The notes beneath the pieces are model-generated. The model was given only the letters and a program-made list of their open reading frames with translations. It did no database searches and was not told where the DNA came from. Below are positions 7,988 to 16,759 of a stretch of DNA of 64,000 nt, piece after piece. The translations under genes and the position numbers were made by a program. How positions within the stretch are numbered: the first letter of the stretch is position 1; every line of letters starts with the position of its first letter. Source of the stretch: JADLDB01 sp040752975 (GTDB taxonomy: Bacteria > Myxococcota > Myxococcia > Myxococcales > Myxococcaceae); NCBI GenBank assembly GCA_040752975.1, contig JBFMHF010000003.1:1-64000 (forward strand). Direction: 5' to 3'.

Positions 7988-8530
7988 CGAAGCCGTCTCC
8001 TTTCCTGTTCAACTGCCCGAGCCTGCAGCGCGAAGTCGCACGCCATCGACGTCGAGGCGCGCACCACGTCGAAGCGCGTCGGAGGCGCCCACGGCGCTGC
8101 GCCCACGCCGCACGCGATGTCCTCCACCGTGAAGCCCTGCACGAAGGCGGACGGGCAGTCGCGGGTGCACACGTCCTGCTGGCAGGTGAGGCACAGGCTG
8201 GCGCTCCCCCACGTGCAGGTGCGGCCCGCGACGTCGCCGCACTCGGGAATGCACTGGCCCTGGATGCAGCTGAAGCCCGCGTCGGGCCCGCCTGAAAACG
8301 TGCAGGCGCGCGTGGTGGCGATGGGGCCGGCGCAGTCACGCGCACTGACGCACTCGTCGCGGCCGGCGTCTCGGCACTCGATGGCCACCTGCACACACTG
8401 GCCGGACAGGCACTGGCGCACGCTGCCGCAGCAGGCCTGGCCTGCCTCGCACGGAGGGAAGGGCCCGGGGCACTCCGCCGCGGTGAGACAGGCGCCGCCG
8501 TCCGTCACCCCGGCGTCCCCTGGCAGTTCA
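7984..8530 (-). pseudogene. 5'-truncated Cys-rich secreted protein fragment
   Basis: Reading from about 8530 the frame encodes GDAGVTDGGACLTAAECPG and then a run of Cys-spaced short loops (CCGSVRQCLSGQC, CIQGQCIPEC, CLTCQQDVCTRDC), typical of the Cys-rich lipoproteins common in this window. No start codon or signal peptide belongs to it. Upstream of about 8530 the same frame runs into unrelated sequence antisense to the VOC gene. The 5' part is therefore lost at a junction near 8530. The 3' end runs into the start of the next gene with a four-base overlap and may also be unnatural. Confidence 0.6.
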
Positions 8531-8537
8531 TTGTTGC

Positions 8538-8669
8538 TACGCGCCCATCCTCTTCGCGGGCAGCGGCCGCGTCGATCCCGCGGTCGCGAAGCGCGAGGTC
8601 GCGGCCGAAGCACATCGGGCGCGGGAGCACCTCGACTGCATCGAGTTCGAGTTCGTCCTCGGACCGTAA
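8538..8669 (+). pseudogene. orphan C-terminal coding fragment
   Basis: On the plus strand a 43-codon open stretch starting YAPILFAGSGRVDP and ending with FEFVLGP and TAA reads like the end of a real protein: good third-position G/C bias and balanced composition. It has no start and abuts the broken Cys-rich fragment at about 8530. I cannot assign the parent family. It is most simply the surviving 3' end of a gene cut at the same junction. Confidence 0.35.
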
Positions 8670-8713
8670 GCACCTCGTTCGCCAGGGCGAGCGCATCGCC
8701 CCTGCGCGTCATG

Positions 8714-9115
8714 TCACGGCTGCGAGAGCCGCTTGGCGAACATCCAGAACTGCCCCTCGGGGTCGACGCCGCACCACATCCGATCGCCCCACGGCTGATC
8801 GGCGGGCTCGCCCAGCACCTTCGCGCCGGCGGCGCGGGCGCGCGCGCAGTGAGCGTCGACGTCGTCCACGAAGACGTAAACGCCGGCGTGGAGCGCGGGG
8901 AGCGCATCGGCGCGCTTCACCATCCCGAGCCCCCCGCCGCCAGCGTGCCCGACCATGATGAGCCCCGAGCCGTGCGCGAGCTGCGCGTGCGCGAGCCCGC
9001 CCTTCGGGTCGGGGCTCGTGAAGACGAGCGTGAAGCCGAAGGCCTCCTGCATGAAGCGCGCGGCGCCCTCGACGTCCTCGTAGAAGACGTAGGGAGCGAG
9101 GCTGGGCGTGGTCAT
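8714..9115 (-). CDS. VOC-fold (glyoxalase/bleomycin-resistance type) protein
   Basis: 133 residues, the usual size for a single-chain vicinal-oxygen-chelate protein made of two beta-alpha-beta-beta-beta modules. The sequence starts MTTPSLAPYVFYEDVEGAARF and carries FGFTLVF, GVYVFVDDVDAH and WGDRMWCGVDPEGQFWMF, the last matching the family ending W..R...v.DP.G..W.f. The metal ligands normally include His and Glu near these motifs, and E123 region (PEGQ) is present. Substrate is unknown. Relatives are often annotated as 3-demethylubiquinone-methyltransferase-like or bleomycin-resistance proteins. A GGGAG ribosome site precedes the ATG. It is the only apparently intact recognisable gene inside the 7.4-9.6 kb patch of fragments. 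Confidence 0.85.
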   Translation of the reverse strand: MTTPSLAPYVFYEDVEGAARFMQEAFGFTLVFTSPDPKGGLAHAQLAHGSGLIMVGHAGGGGLGMVKRADALPALHAGVYVFVDDVDAHCARARAAGAKVLGEPADQPWGDRMWCGVDPEGQFWMFAKRLSQP

Positions 9116-9271
9116 GATGAAGCTCCCGATCGGAGCGTGGACGGGTATCGCGCTTCGGCAGTGCGCGCAAGGACGCGCAAAGCCCGACGGTGCGCGCTCG
9201 CGATCTCTCGATCGATCTCGTCGGCTCCGATGGGCGCGGTCGCCATCGTCACGGCGGCGAGCCCGGTCGCG

Positions 9272-9591
9272 TCAAAACAAAGGGCGATCGTGAATCATCC
9301 GAGTTCTCGGTTCCGCGTGGTCCGAGCTTCGATAGCGACAGCCCCAGAGCATGATCGGAACGGCGAGCACCATGCCTGCGATCGGGCCGGCGGCCCCGAT
9401 ATCGAGCAACCCGTTGGCGGAGCGGATCCGTCGCCCATCACGATCACCGCTCCGAGCGTGCCGAACGGGTTGAAGATCGGCAGGGGCAAGAAATACGGCA
9501 ATGACGCGGGGACGCGATGGATGCGGGCCGCCACGTAGTGGCCGAGCTCGTGAGCCACGAGGATCACGAGCAACTTCAGCGCTTCCGGTCC
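9272..9591 (-). pseudogene. frameshifted fragment of a site-2 protease (M50)
   Basis: On the minus strand the segment encodes LLVILVAHELGHYVAARIH with the zinc motif HELGH, then a SLPYFLPLPIFNPFGTLGAV stretch typical of membrane-embedded M50 metalloproteases. Near 9440 the protein-like sequence continues in the next frame as RIRSANGLLDIGAAGPIAG, which in intact relatives follows directly, so a single-base frameshift has occurred. The N-terminal membrane helices and most of the C-terminal half are missing. The 5' end overlaps the 3' end of the PCMT-like gene at 9576, which marks a recombination joint. It cannot be functional. Confidence 0.8.
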
Positions 9592-10289
9592 TGCTCCGCC
9601 GAAGGCCCGGTGAGCGGCACGAAGCGCACGGGGAGCAACACCTCGTCACGCAGCGTCCCGTCGGCCCGCTTCGTCACCAGCTTGAGGTCGAGGTCGTGCA
9701 GCGGCCCCACGGGGATGACCATGCGCCCGCCGGGAGCCAGTTGGTCGAGGAGCGGCTGCGGCACCTTCGCCGCGCCGGCGGAGACGATGATGACGTCGAA
9801 GGGCGCCTTCTCGGGCCAGCCCTGGTAGCCGTCACCCGCGCGGACGAAGGCGTTGGTGACGCCGAGCCGCTTCAGCGTCGCCATCGAGCGCTGCGCCAGG
9901 GGCTCGACGATTTCGATGCCGTACACCTCGCGGCACAGCCTGGAGAGCAACGCCACCTGGTAGCCACAGCCGGAACCCACCTCCAGCGCCTTGCAGCCGG
10001 GGCGCGCCTCGGCGGCCTGAAGCGTGAGGCCCAGCAGCGACGGCTGGCTGGTCGTCTGCCCGTAGCCGATGTCCAACGGGCGGTCTTCCCACTGGTGGGG
10101 CTTCTCGGAGGGCAGCAGGAAGTCGGCGCGCGACACCGCGTCAAACGCGTCCAGCACGCGCCCGTCGGTGACGCCCGCCGCGCGAAGGACTGGCCTCCAG
10201 GAGCCTCCTTCCCCGCCGCCATCGCCCGCCACGCTGCGGCAGGCGCCCACCAGCAACACGGCGCCACACAGGACGAGCGCTCGCTTCAT
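9576..10289 (-). CDS. pcm: PCMT-like methyltransferase with a lipoprotein signal
   Basis: Protein-L-isoaspartate O-methyltransferases use SAM to methylate damaged isoaspartyl residues and start their repair. The core motifs are clear: DIGYGQTTSQP near residue 75, the SAM-binding EVGSGCGYQVALLSRL near 102, and the PCMT-typical DVIIVSAGA and LAPGGRMVIPVG. Unusually the protein opens with MKRALVLCGAVLLVGAC, a lipoprotein signal with lipobox VGAC and lipidated Cys17. Total length is 237 residues, slightly longer than cytoplasmic Pcm because of this leader. Export of a SAM-dependent enzyme raises the question of cofactor supply. The last codons overlap a broken protease fragment and may have been altered at that joint. 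Confidence 0.85.
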   Translation of the reverse strand: MKRALVLCGAVLLVGACRSVAGDGGGEGGSWRPVLRAAGVTDGRVLDAFDAVSRADFLLPSEKPHQWEDRPLDIGYGQTTSQPSLLGLTLQAAEARPGCKALEVGSGCGYQVALLSRLCREVYGIEIVEPLAQRSMATLKRLGVTNAFVRAGDGYQGWPEKAPFDVIIVSAGAAKVPQPLLDQLAPGGRMVIPVGPLHDLDLKLVTKRADGTLRDEVLLPVRFVPLTGPSAEQDRKR

Positions 10290-10370
10290 GAGGCCACCTC
10301 CAGCCTCACGGTAACGCAGCGCGGAGTCAGCGCTTTCGAAGGCCTGCCCATTCGGCTCGCGTCAGCGGGA

Positions 10371-10389
10371 GTCGCTTCCCGGCAGCGAC
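10371..10389. other. 6-bp inverted repeat in the gap after the NTPase gene
   Basis: GTCGCT (10371-10376) and AGCGAC (10384-10389) pair around a 7-nt loop, with outer GCGTC/GACGC able to extend the stem. It lies downstream of the minus-strand NTPase gene and upstream of the PCMT-like gene. No T-run follows on the minus strand, so terminator function is only a possibility. Confidence 0.25.
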
Positions 10390-10468
10390 GCCACGGCCGG
10401 GGCGCCTGGAGACAATGCGTCGCGAGCGCCTCTCCGCGAGGCCACGCAGCCGCGCCCGCCCTCGCGCT

Positions 10469-11071
10469 TCACCGCCCGTTGGGGCCGCCGAGGTCACCCA
10501 CCACCCGCTGCAGGGCCTCGAAGCCCTCGGTGATTTTCCGGAAGAAGGACTCGCGGTGCTTCACGTACGTGAAGCGCGGGTGCTTCTCCCACACCGCGCG
10601 CAGTCGGCCGTCCAGCGCGGCGGCCTCGTCGTTGCTCTCCACGCGGACGGGGTTGTTCCCCTCGATGGCGTGGCCACCCACGGCGGCGCTCTCGAAGAAG
10701 AGGACGGCATCGTAGCGGGCCAGCTCGGCTTCCAGGGTGGTGCCCATGGCCGCGAAGAAGTCGCCTTCGGGGCCCGGCCAGTACGCGGCGCCATCGACGG
10801 TGCCGCGGTCGCACAGCAGGACGCGCTCGGGGTGCGCCGTCTCGGTGACGTCTTCGAGGCTGCGCTGCACGTAGAAGATGGCTCGCTGCGCAGCGCGGCG
10901 CGCCTCGAGGTCGGGCAGGCGAGGGAAGCCTCCGGAGAAGAGCAGCGTCGCGGACTCGGGCACGACGATGACCTGCCCGGCCAGCTCGCGGCGAAAGAGG
11001 TCCGCGGCGGTCGTCTTCCCGCCTCCCGGCCCGCCGGTGACGACGACTCGGATGCGACGCTTCACGTTCAC
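10469..11071 (-). CDS. P-loop NTPase (AAA_28 / NadR-like)
   Basis: 200 residues. A Walker A motif, TGGPGGGKTT (about residues 12-21), follows a beta strand, and later LLCDRGTVDG resembles the Walker B/DRG element of nucleoside-kinase-like P-loop proteins. The family (AAA_28) includes the ribosylnicotinamide kinase domain of NadR and many uncharacterised ATPases. No membrane segment or signal peptide. The substrate is unknown. The gene is divergent from the Fe-S oxidoreductase gene with a 213-bp gap that should hold both promoters. Confidence 0.8.
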   Translation of the reverse strand: MNVKRRIRVVVTGGPGGGKTTAADLFRRELAGQVIVVPESATLLFSGGFPRLPDLEARRAAQRAIFYVQRSLEDVTETAHPERVLLCDRGTVDGAAYWPGPEGDFFAAMGTTLEAELARYDAVLFFESAAVGGHAIEGNNPVRVESNDEAAALDGRLRAVWEKHPRFTYVKHRESFFRKITEGFEALQRVVGDLGGPNGR

Positions 11072-11284
11072 GCGCGCTTGCTACCACACCCGGCCGTCGT
11101 TCCCGCCCGGGAGGCGCCGCAGGGGTGTTGGTCCAATGCACTCTGGGACACGGGACGGGCTGGACGGCGACAGGGCGCGCCCGGCCACCCGCCGGACTCC
11201 TCATCGCGCCCTTCAGTTGCCCCTGCCGCAGTTCGTCGAGAAAGCGGGCCAGGGCGGACCTTCTCTGCTACTTCCCCGGGCACG

Positions 11285-13489
11285 ATGAGCCCCATCGCCA
11301 CCACCGCCCTCCTCGTCATCGCGCTCTCCGTCTTCGCCTGGACGATGTTCTGGCGCCTCAAGTCCCTGGCCGCGCTCAAGGCCGTGCCCGGCAACCGGCT
11401 GGACCGCAAGGGCGAGCGGCTCAAGGCGCTCCTCACCTTCGGCCTCGGCCAGAAGCGCATGGTGGACCGCGAGGAGTTGCTGCCGGGCCTCATGCACGTC
11501 TTCATCTTCGGCGCCTTCATGGTGCTGGCGCTGCGCACCGTGTCCCTCTTCGTCATGGGCTTCTCGTCTACGGCGCTGGAGGTGCTGACCAACCTGAACG
11601 CGCCGGCGTGGACGGGGCTGGAAGGGCTGCGCACCGCCTACGAGGGCTACCTCTTCGTGAAGGACGTCGCGGCGGCGGCGGCCCTCGTCGGCGTCACCTA
11701 CTTCGCGGCGCTGCGCCTCTTCAAGCAGCCGGCCCGCATGACGAAGTCGTGGGAAGCGCTCCTCATCCTCGGCTTCATCGCCGCCTTGATGGTGACGGAG
11801 TTCATCTTCGGCGCCTCCCACCTCCGCGCGCAGAACGTCACCTTCTCCAACGTCGAGCCCGTCACCTCCGCGGTGGGCCTCCTGCTGGCCGGCGTCCCTT
11901 CCGACACCCTGCACACGCTGGGCGCCGCGTGCTTCTGGACGCACGTCAGCATCATCCTCGTCTTTTTGAACTTCCTGCCCCACGGGAAGCACTTCCACGT
12001 CATCGTCGGCCTGGCCAACGTCTTCCTGAAGGCGTTGCCGCCCGTCGACCGCCCCGGCATCTCCTCGTCGGCGAAGCTGCCCACGCCCAACCTCGAGAAG
12101 GAGGAGTTCGGCGCGAAGGTGCTGACGGACCTCACCTGGAAGCAGGGCCTCGACCTCGACACCTGCACCGAGTGCGGCCGCTGCCAGACGCACTGCCCGA
12201 CGTACCTCACCGGCAAGCCCCTCACCCACAAGGGCGTCAACCAGTCCCTGAAGCACTTCCTGTGGGACCACGAGAAGGTGCTGTCCTCCGTCACGAAGAA
12301 GGAGGACGGCTCCGTCGTCTTCAAGTCCAGGGAAGGCAAGGAAGAGCCCCTGAAGCCGCTGGTGGCGGCCGAGGGCGGCGTGCTGTCTCCCGACACGGTG
12401 TGGGCGTGCACCACCTGCGGCTGGTGCGAGACGGCCTGCCCCGTCTTCATCGAGAACGTGCCGCGCCTCATCGACATGCGCCGCTACAAGGTGCAGGTGG
12501 AAGCGGACTTCCCGCCCGAATTGCAGCGCGTCTTCGAGGGCGTCGAGCGCCAGGGCAACCCCTGGGGCCTCGGCCAGGACAAGCGCGACGAGTGGGAAGG
12601 CGACACGCCGCTGCCGAAGTGGGGTGACGGCGGCGAGTACGAGTACCTCTTCTACGTCGGCTGCGCCGGCAGCTACGACGAGCGGATGAAGAAGGTGTCG
12701 CGCGCGGTGGCGAAGGTGCTGACGGAGGCGGGGGTGAAGTTCGCCACCCTGGGCAAGGAAGAGACGTGCAACGGCGAGTTGGCCCGCCGCGGCGGCAACG
12801 AGTACCTCTACCAGACGATGGCGAAGATGAACGTCGAGGCGTGGAACGCGAAGGGCGTGAAGGCCATCGTCACCCAGTGCCCCCACTGCTTCAACACCAT
12901 CAAGAATGAGTACCCGGAGTTCGGCGGCAACTACCGCGTCATCTCGCACACCGAGCTCATCAACGAGTTGCTGAAGGCGAAGCGCCTCAAGCTGTCGAAG
13001 GTGATGAACGAGAAGCTCACCTTCCACGACCCCTGCTACCTGGGGCGCCACAACGGCGTGTACGAGGCGCCGCGCGAAGTCCTCGCCGCCATCCCCGGGC
13101 TGGAGGTCATCGAGATGCAGCGCTCGAAGCGCGAGAGCTTCTGCTGCGGCGCGGGCGGCGCACGGATGTGGATGGAGGAGCACCTCGGCACCCGCATCAA
13201 CCACCACCGCGCCAACGAGGCAGCCCTGACGCTGGCCCACGCGAAGGACCCGTCGGTGCCCTTCCCCGACGCGACGGACCGCACGAAGCCGGGCCAGGTG
13301 GGCGAGTTCAAGGGCAACGCCGAGGGCACCGTCGCCGTGGCCTGCCCCTTCTGCCACACCATGCTCAAGGACGCCTTCGCCGACACCAACCGCGAGGGCA
13401 TGAAGGTGAAGGACGTGGCCGAGCTGGTGGCCGACTCGCTGGAAGCGAAGGCCGCACCCACGCCGGCGCCCGCCGCCACCAACAGCTGA
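11285..13489 (+). CDS. membrane-bound Fe-S oxidoreductase (HdrDE/GlpC-like)
   Basis: 734 residues joining three modules. The N-terminus (about 1-245) holds five or six membrane helices like the cytochrome-b-type NarI/HdrE anchor. Two 4Fe-4S clusters follow, CTECGRCQTHCP (Cys294, 297, 300, 304) and CTTCGWCETACP (Cys375, 378, 381, 385). Two CCG domains (DUF224) come last, with Cys584, Cys620-621 (FCCGAGGARMW) and PFCHTML near 687. This family passes electrons between a soluble donor, often an acyl-CoA dehydrogenase/ETF system, and the quinone pool. No ETF gene is in the window, so the donor is open. ATG at 11285 is the first plausible start. Upstream in-frame codons belong to antisense of the NTPase gene. 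Confidence 0.88.
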   Translation: MSPIATTALLVIALSVFAWTMFWRLKSLAALKAVPGNRLDRKGERLKALLTFGLGQKRMVDREELLPGLMHVFIFGAFMVLALRTVSLFVMGFSSTALEVLTNLNAPAWTGLEGLRTAYEGYLFVKDVAAAAALVGVTYFAALRLFKQPARMTKSWEALLILGFIAALMVTEFIFGASHLRAQNVTFSNVEPVTSAVGLLLAGVPSDTLHTLGAACFWTHVSIILVFLNFLPHGKHFHVIVGLANVFLKALPPVDRPGISSSAKLPTPNLEKEEFGAKVLTDLTWKQGLDLDTCTECGRCQTHCPTYLTGKPLTHKGVNQSLKHFLWDHEKVLSSVTKKEDGSVVFKSREGKEEPLKPLVAAEGGVLSPDTVWACTTCGWCETACPVFIENVPRLIDMRRYKVQVEADFPPELQRVFEGVERQGNPWGLGQDKRDEWEGDTPLPKWGDGGEYEYLFYVGCAGSYDERMKKVSRAVAKVLTEAGVKFATLGKEETCNGELARRGGNEYLYQTMAKMNVEAWNAKGVKAIVTQCPHCFNTIKNEYPEFGGNYRVISHTELINELLKAKRLKLSKVMNEKLTFHDPCYLGRHNGVYEAPREVLAAIPGLEVIEMQRSKRESFCCGAGGARMWMEEHLGTRINHHRANEAALTLAHAKDPSVPFPDATDRTKPGQVGEFKGNAEGTVAVACPFCHTMLKDAFADTNREGMKVKDVAELVADSLEAKAAPTPAPAATNS

Positions 13490-13507
13490 CCATCGGGAGG
13501 AGAGGAC

Positions 13508-14011
13508 ATGACGCCGCAGGAGCAGGCCGCACCCCCGCCGCCGCACGGCTGGTTTTCGAGGAACTGGAAGTGGGTGGTGGGCATCGGCTGCGCGCTGTCC
13601 CTGGGCTGCTGCGGCATCTTCGGCCTGGCCAGCTTCTTCATCGCCAGGACGGGGGACGACATCCGCACCGCCTTCGAGGAGGCCTGGGACGCAGGCGCGG
13701 CGCCTTCCCGCGATCCGCTCGTCCGGGTGGTGGACACGGACGGCGCGCGCGTCGACTGCGGCACCCCGGGCCCCGAAGGCGTCGACTGCGGCGTGAAGCG
13801 CACCTCGGGCGACGGCGCCTTCAAGGCCTGCTGGGACCTGGAAATCTCCTGCGCCAACGGCGGCAAGATGCTGGGCCATGGCTGTGCCACGGTGGGCAGA
13901 GGGGAAGCGAAGGTCGTCTCCAACATGCCCGTGTCCGCCTTCTCCAACCAGGAGGGCTGCGACGTCCCGACGTTCGGCCAGGTGCAGAACTTGTCCATCA
14001 CCTCCGAGTGA
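13508..14011 (+). CDS. membrane-anchored hypothetical protein
   Basis: 167 residues. A short Pro-rich cytoplasmic start (QAAPPPPHGWFSRN) precedes one hydrophobic helix (about 22-45) containing a GCALSLGCCGIFGLA stretch. The remainder is likely outside the membrane and contains paired cysteines (VDCGTPGPEGVDCG, CWDLEISCANGG). I do not recognise the family. A strong GGGAGGAGAGG ribosome site precedes the ATG, 18 bp after the Fe-S oxidoreductase stop, so it may be in the same transcript. Confidence 0.7.
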   Translation: MTPQEQAAPPPPHGWFSRNWKWVVGIGCALSLGCCGIFGLASFFIARTGDDIRTAFEEAWDAGAAPSRDPLVRVVDTDGARVDCGTPGPEGVDCGVKRTSGDGAFKACWDLEISCANGGKMLGHGCATVGRGEAKVVSNMPVSAFSNQEGCDVPTFGQVQNLSITSE

Positions 14012-14046
14012 CTCGGCGCGACCACCTGCGGTAAGGCTTCACTGTC

Positions 14047-14517
14047 ATGCTGCGGCCCGGGGACAAGGCGCCTGACTTCGAGGCCATCGGCTGCCGGGGC
14101 CAGCTCGTCAGGCTGTCCGACTTCCGCGGGAAGAAGCGCGTGGTGCTCTTCTTCTTCCCGAAGGCCTTCACTCCTGCCTGCACGCTGGAGGTGCGGCACT
14201 TCCGCGACCACCACGAGAAGATTGCGGCGCTCAACGCCGAGCTCATCGGCGTCTCGGTGGACAAGTCCGAGAAGAACTGCCGCTTCGCCGAAGCGGAAGG
14301 GCTGCAATTCACCCTCATCGGCGACGAGTCGCGCGCCATCAGCGAGAAATACGGCGTGGTGTGGCCGGTGCTGAAGATTGACCGCCGCGCCACCTTCGTC
14401 ATCGACGAGCAGGGCGTGGTGGTGGACGTCTTCCACCACGAGATTCAGGTCTACAAACACCTCGACGACGTGCTGGCGCGCCTGGCGAGTCCGGGCGCCC
14501 CTTCCGGCGCCGCGTGA
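14047..14517 (+). CDS. bcp: peroxiredoxin, Bcp/AhpC-TSA family
   Basis: 156 residues with a thioredoxin fold. It reduces hydrogen peroxide and organic peroxides using a Cys thiolate. The peroxidatic Cys is in PKAFTPACT (about residue 43), matching the family P...T..C motif, preceded by VVLFFFPKAF. A second Cys in the Bcp position five residues on is not seen (TLEV follows), so it is probably a 1-Cys or atypical enzyme with another partner. The Cys in EKNCRF (near 78) could be the resolving residue. It starts 35 bp after the membrane-anchored hypothetical gene and converges on the kinase gene. Confidence 0.88.
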   Translation: MLRPGDKAPDFEAIGCRGQLVRLSDFRGKKRVVLFFFPKAFTPACTLEVRHFRDHHEKIAALNAELIGVSVDKSEKNCRFAEAEGLQFTLIGDESRAISEKYGVVWPVLKIDRRATFVIDEQGVVVDVFHHEIQVYKHLDDVLARLASPGAPSGAA

Positions 14518-14574
14518 CCTTCATCCTCGCAGCCGGGCGTCGTCCCGAGACATGAGGCTTGCGACCGAAGCGCT

Positions 14575-16740
14575 TCAGCGGGCGGAGGCGGCATCGAAGT
14601 CGGCCACCACCTGCTTCACCCGGGGCACGCGCGCGTCCGAAGGGCGGGCGAGCTCGAGGAATCGCCGGTACGCGCGCAGGGCCTCGCCCGGGTCGCCAGC
14701 GCGCGCCAACGCCTGCGCCAGCTGGTACTCGCACTCCGCCGACCTCGGCTGCGCCGTGACACAGGCGCGCAGCGTGGCCACCGCCCCCTCCACCTGGCCC
14801 CTCGCCAGTTGCCCGGCGGCGGAGTCCAGGAAGCCCTGCTCCATCGTCGTCGGCTTCGCAGCGGGGGCGCTCGCGCCAGCAGCGTTGCCCACCTCCAGCA
14901 CCTTGCCTCGCGGCCCCGCCCCCGCGCTGCGCTCGGCCTTCGCGCGCTTGAGCCGCTGCAGCAACGCCTCGCGAATCTCGAGCCACACGCCCCGCTTCGG
15001 CACGAGGCTCAGCTGCGACTCTGCCTCCTTCACGTTCCCCGCCTCCAGCGCGTCCCGCGCCTTGAGCAGCGTCTTCTTGTGCATCGACGACTTGCCCAGC
15101 TCCGCCAGCAGCTTCTCGGCGCGTGGATCCAACCCCGTCGAGGTGGTGCACGCGCGCAACAGTCCCGCGGCGCGCTCGAAGTCCACCTCGCGCAGCGCCG
15201 CGTGCGCAGCGTCCAGCTCACAGGCGCCGGGGGCCACCGCCGCCTCGGACGTCGGGGGAGACTCCTCCTTCGCCGCGCGCTTCGCGGCCTCGGCCTCCAC
15301 CTGGGGCAACAGCGCGACGGCCGCGGGACAGGGCTTCCCCCGCACCTGGCAGGACTCAATCAACTGCCGCGCCCGCGTGAGGTCGCGCGCCGCCAGCGCG
15401 GTGTGCACCTGCGGCATCACCTGCGCCTCCATCGCCTTCATCTCCTTCGTGTCACCCTCGTCCGCAGGCGCGCTCGCCTCTTCTCCTTCCATCGAGGTGA
15501 GGGCGTAGCCGACGCCCAGCACCAGACACAGCGCCAGCCCGAGGCCCACGAGGAGGTGCCTGCGCTCCTGCGGCGGCTCCGAACCCGCTCCGCGCGTGGC
15601 CGTGTCCCCGGAAGGGCCTTCGTGGACGTCGGCGGCCCGTCGAGGCGCAGCACCGGCCGCCGCAGGAGGAGGCTCAGGCAGCGCTTGCGCTCGCGGCGCA
15701 GTGACTTCCCGCAACCTCGTCGCCAGGGCCTCGAGCTCCCGGTCCTGCGCCTCGCCTCGGTCCGCCGACTCGAGCAGCGCTCGCGACAGCTCGACGCCAT
15801 CGGGGAAGAGGACCCGCAGCTCGGCCGCCAGGCGCTCCTCGTCGAAGAGCCCCGGGCAGGCGGCCTCCAGGCGGCGGGCGAACTCCTTCGCGGACGGGCA
15901 GCGGCGGGCGAGGTCGCGCTCCAGCGCCGTCATCACCGCGTCGGCCAGCGCAGGAGGCGTCGACGGCGCGACCCGGGCCAGGGGCGGCACGTCCCGGGCG
16001 GCCACCGCCTCCAGGAGCCGCCGGCCCTGGACGCCGGCGAAGGGCGCGGCGCCAGCCAACAGCTCGTACAGCACCATGCCCGCCGAGAAGACGTCGCTGC
16101 GCGCGTCCAGCGGCTGGTCCGTGGCCTGCTCGGGGGACATGTACCCGGCGGTGCCCTTCACCAGGCCCACCTGCGTGCGCGCCAGCCGGCCGGGCGCACG
16201 CGCCACACCGAAGTCGATGACCTTCACCCGGCCCGCCCACGTCACCATCACGTTCCCCGGGGTGACGTCGCGGTGCACGATGGGCCGGGCCGCGCCCCTG
16301 GCGTCGACGAAGGTGTGCGCCGCGTGCAGCCCCAGGCAGGCGTCGCGCAGCACGCGGCACGAGAAGCCGACGGGCAGCACCTCTCCCTTCGCACGCGCCC
16401 GGTGGTGGGCGTCGAACACCGTCGTCCCCGCCAGGTACTCCATCGCCAGGTAGAGCTCGCCCGTCTCCGGCTCGTGGCCCAGCTCGTACACCTGGCCCAG
16501 GTTGGGGTGGTCGAGGGCCGCCATCAGCCGCGCCTCGTCGAGGAACATCTTGATGAAGTCCTCGTCCCTCCGGATGTCGGGGAGAATCATCTTCAGCGCG
16601 ACGAACTTCTTGAAGCCGCCCGGCCCGCGCAGGAAGGCGAGATACAGCTCGGCCATGCCTCCCACCGACAGGCGCGTCACCAGCTCGTACTTGCCCACCC
16701 GGTGACCGCGCTGAAAGTCGTCGAGGTGGGGCCGGGCCAT
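14575..16740 (-). CDS. Ser/Thr protein kinase with TM helix and TPR-like C-terminus
   Basis: 721 residues. The Hanks-type kinase domain spans about 17-290: glycine loop LSVGGMAELYLA, ATP lysine K50, HRDVTPGN with catalytic D158, DFG at 176-178, and GTAGYMSPEQ in the activation segment. After a Pro/Ala-rich linker one membrane helix lies at about 395-416, and the outer part (about 420-721) is rich in helical Ala/Arg/Leu repeats that look TPR-like, with several paired Cys. It would be a receptor kinase in the inner membrane. It converges on the peroxiredoxin gene and lies 19 bp downstream of a second kinase gene on the same strand. Confidence 0.92.
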   Translation of the reverse strand: MARPHLDDFQRGHRVGKYELVTRLSVGGMAELYLAFLRGPGGFKKFVALKMILPDIRRDEDFIKMFLDEARLMAALDHPNLGQVYELGHEPETGELYLAMEYLAGTTVFDAHHRARAKGEVLPVGFSCRVLRDACLGLHAAHTFVDARGAARPIVHRDVTPGNVMVTWAGRVKVIDFGVARAPGRLARTQVGLVKGTAGYMSPEQATDQPLDARSDVFSAGMVLYELLAGAAPFAGVQGRRLLEAVAARDVPPLARVAPSTPPALADAVMTALERDLARRCPSAKEFARRLEAACPGLFDEERLAAELRVLFPDGVELSRALLESADRGEAQDRELEALATRLREVTAPRAQALPEPPPAAAGAAPRRAADVHEGPSGDTATRGAGSEPPQERRHLLVGLGLALCLVLGVGYALTSMEGEEASAPADEGDTKEMKAMEAQVMPQVHTALAARDLTRARQLIESCQVRGKPCPAAVALLPQVEAEAAKRAAKEESPPTSEAAVAPGACELDAAHAALREVDFERAAGLLRACTTSTGLDPRAEKLLAELGKSSMHKKTLLKARDALEAGNVKEAESQLSLVPKRGVWLEIREALLQRLKRAKAERSAGAGPRGKVLEVGNAAGASAPAAKPTTMEQGFLDSAAGQLARGQVEGAVATLRACVTAQPRSAECEYQLAQALARAGDPGEALRAYRRFLELARPSDARVPRVKQVVADFDAASAR

Positions 16741-16759
16741 GCGTAGCCCCGAGTATGGC

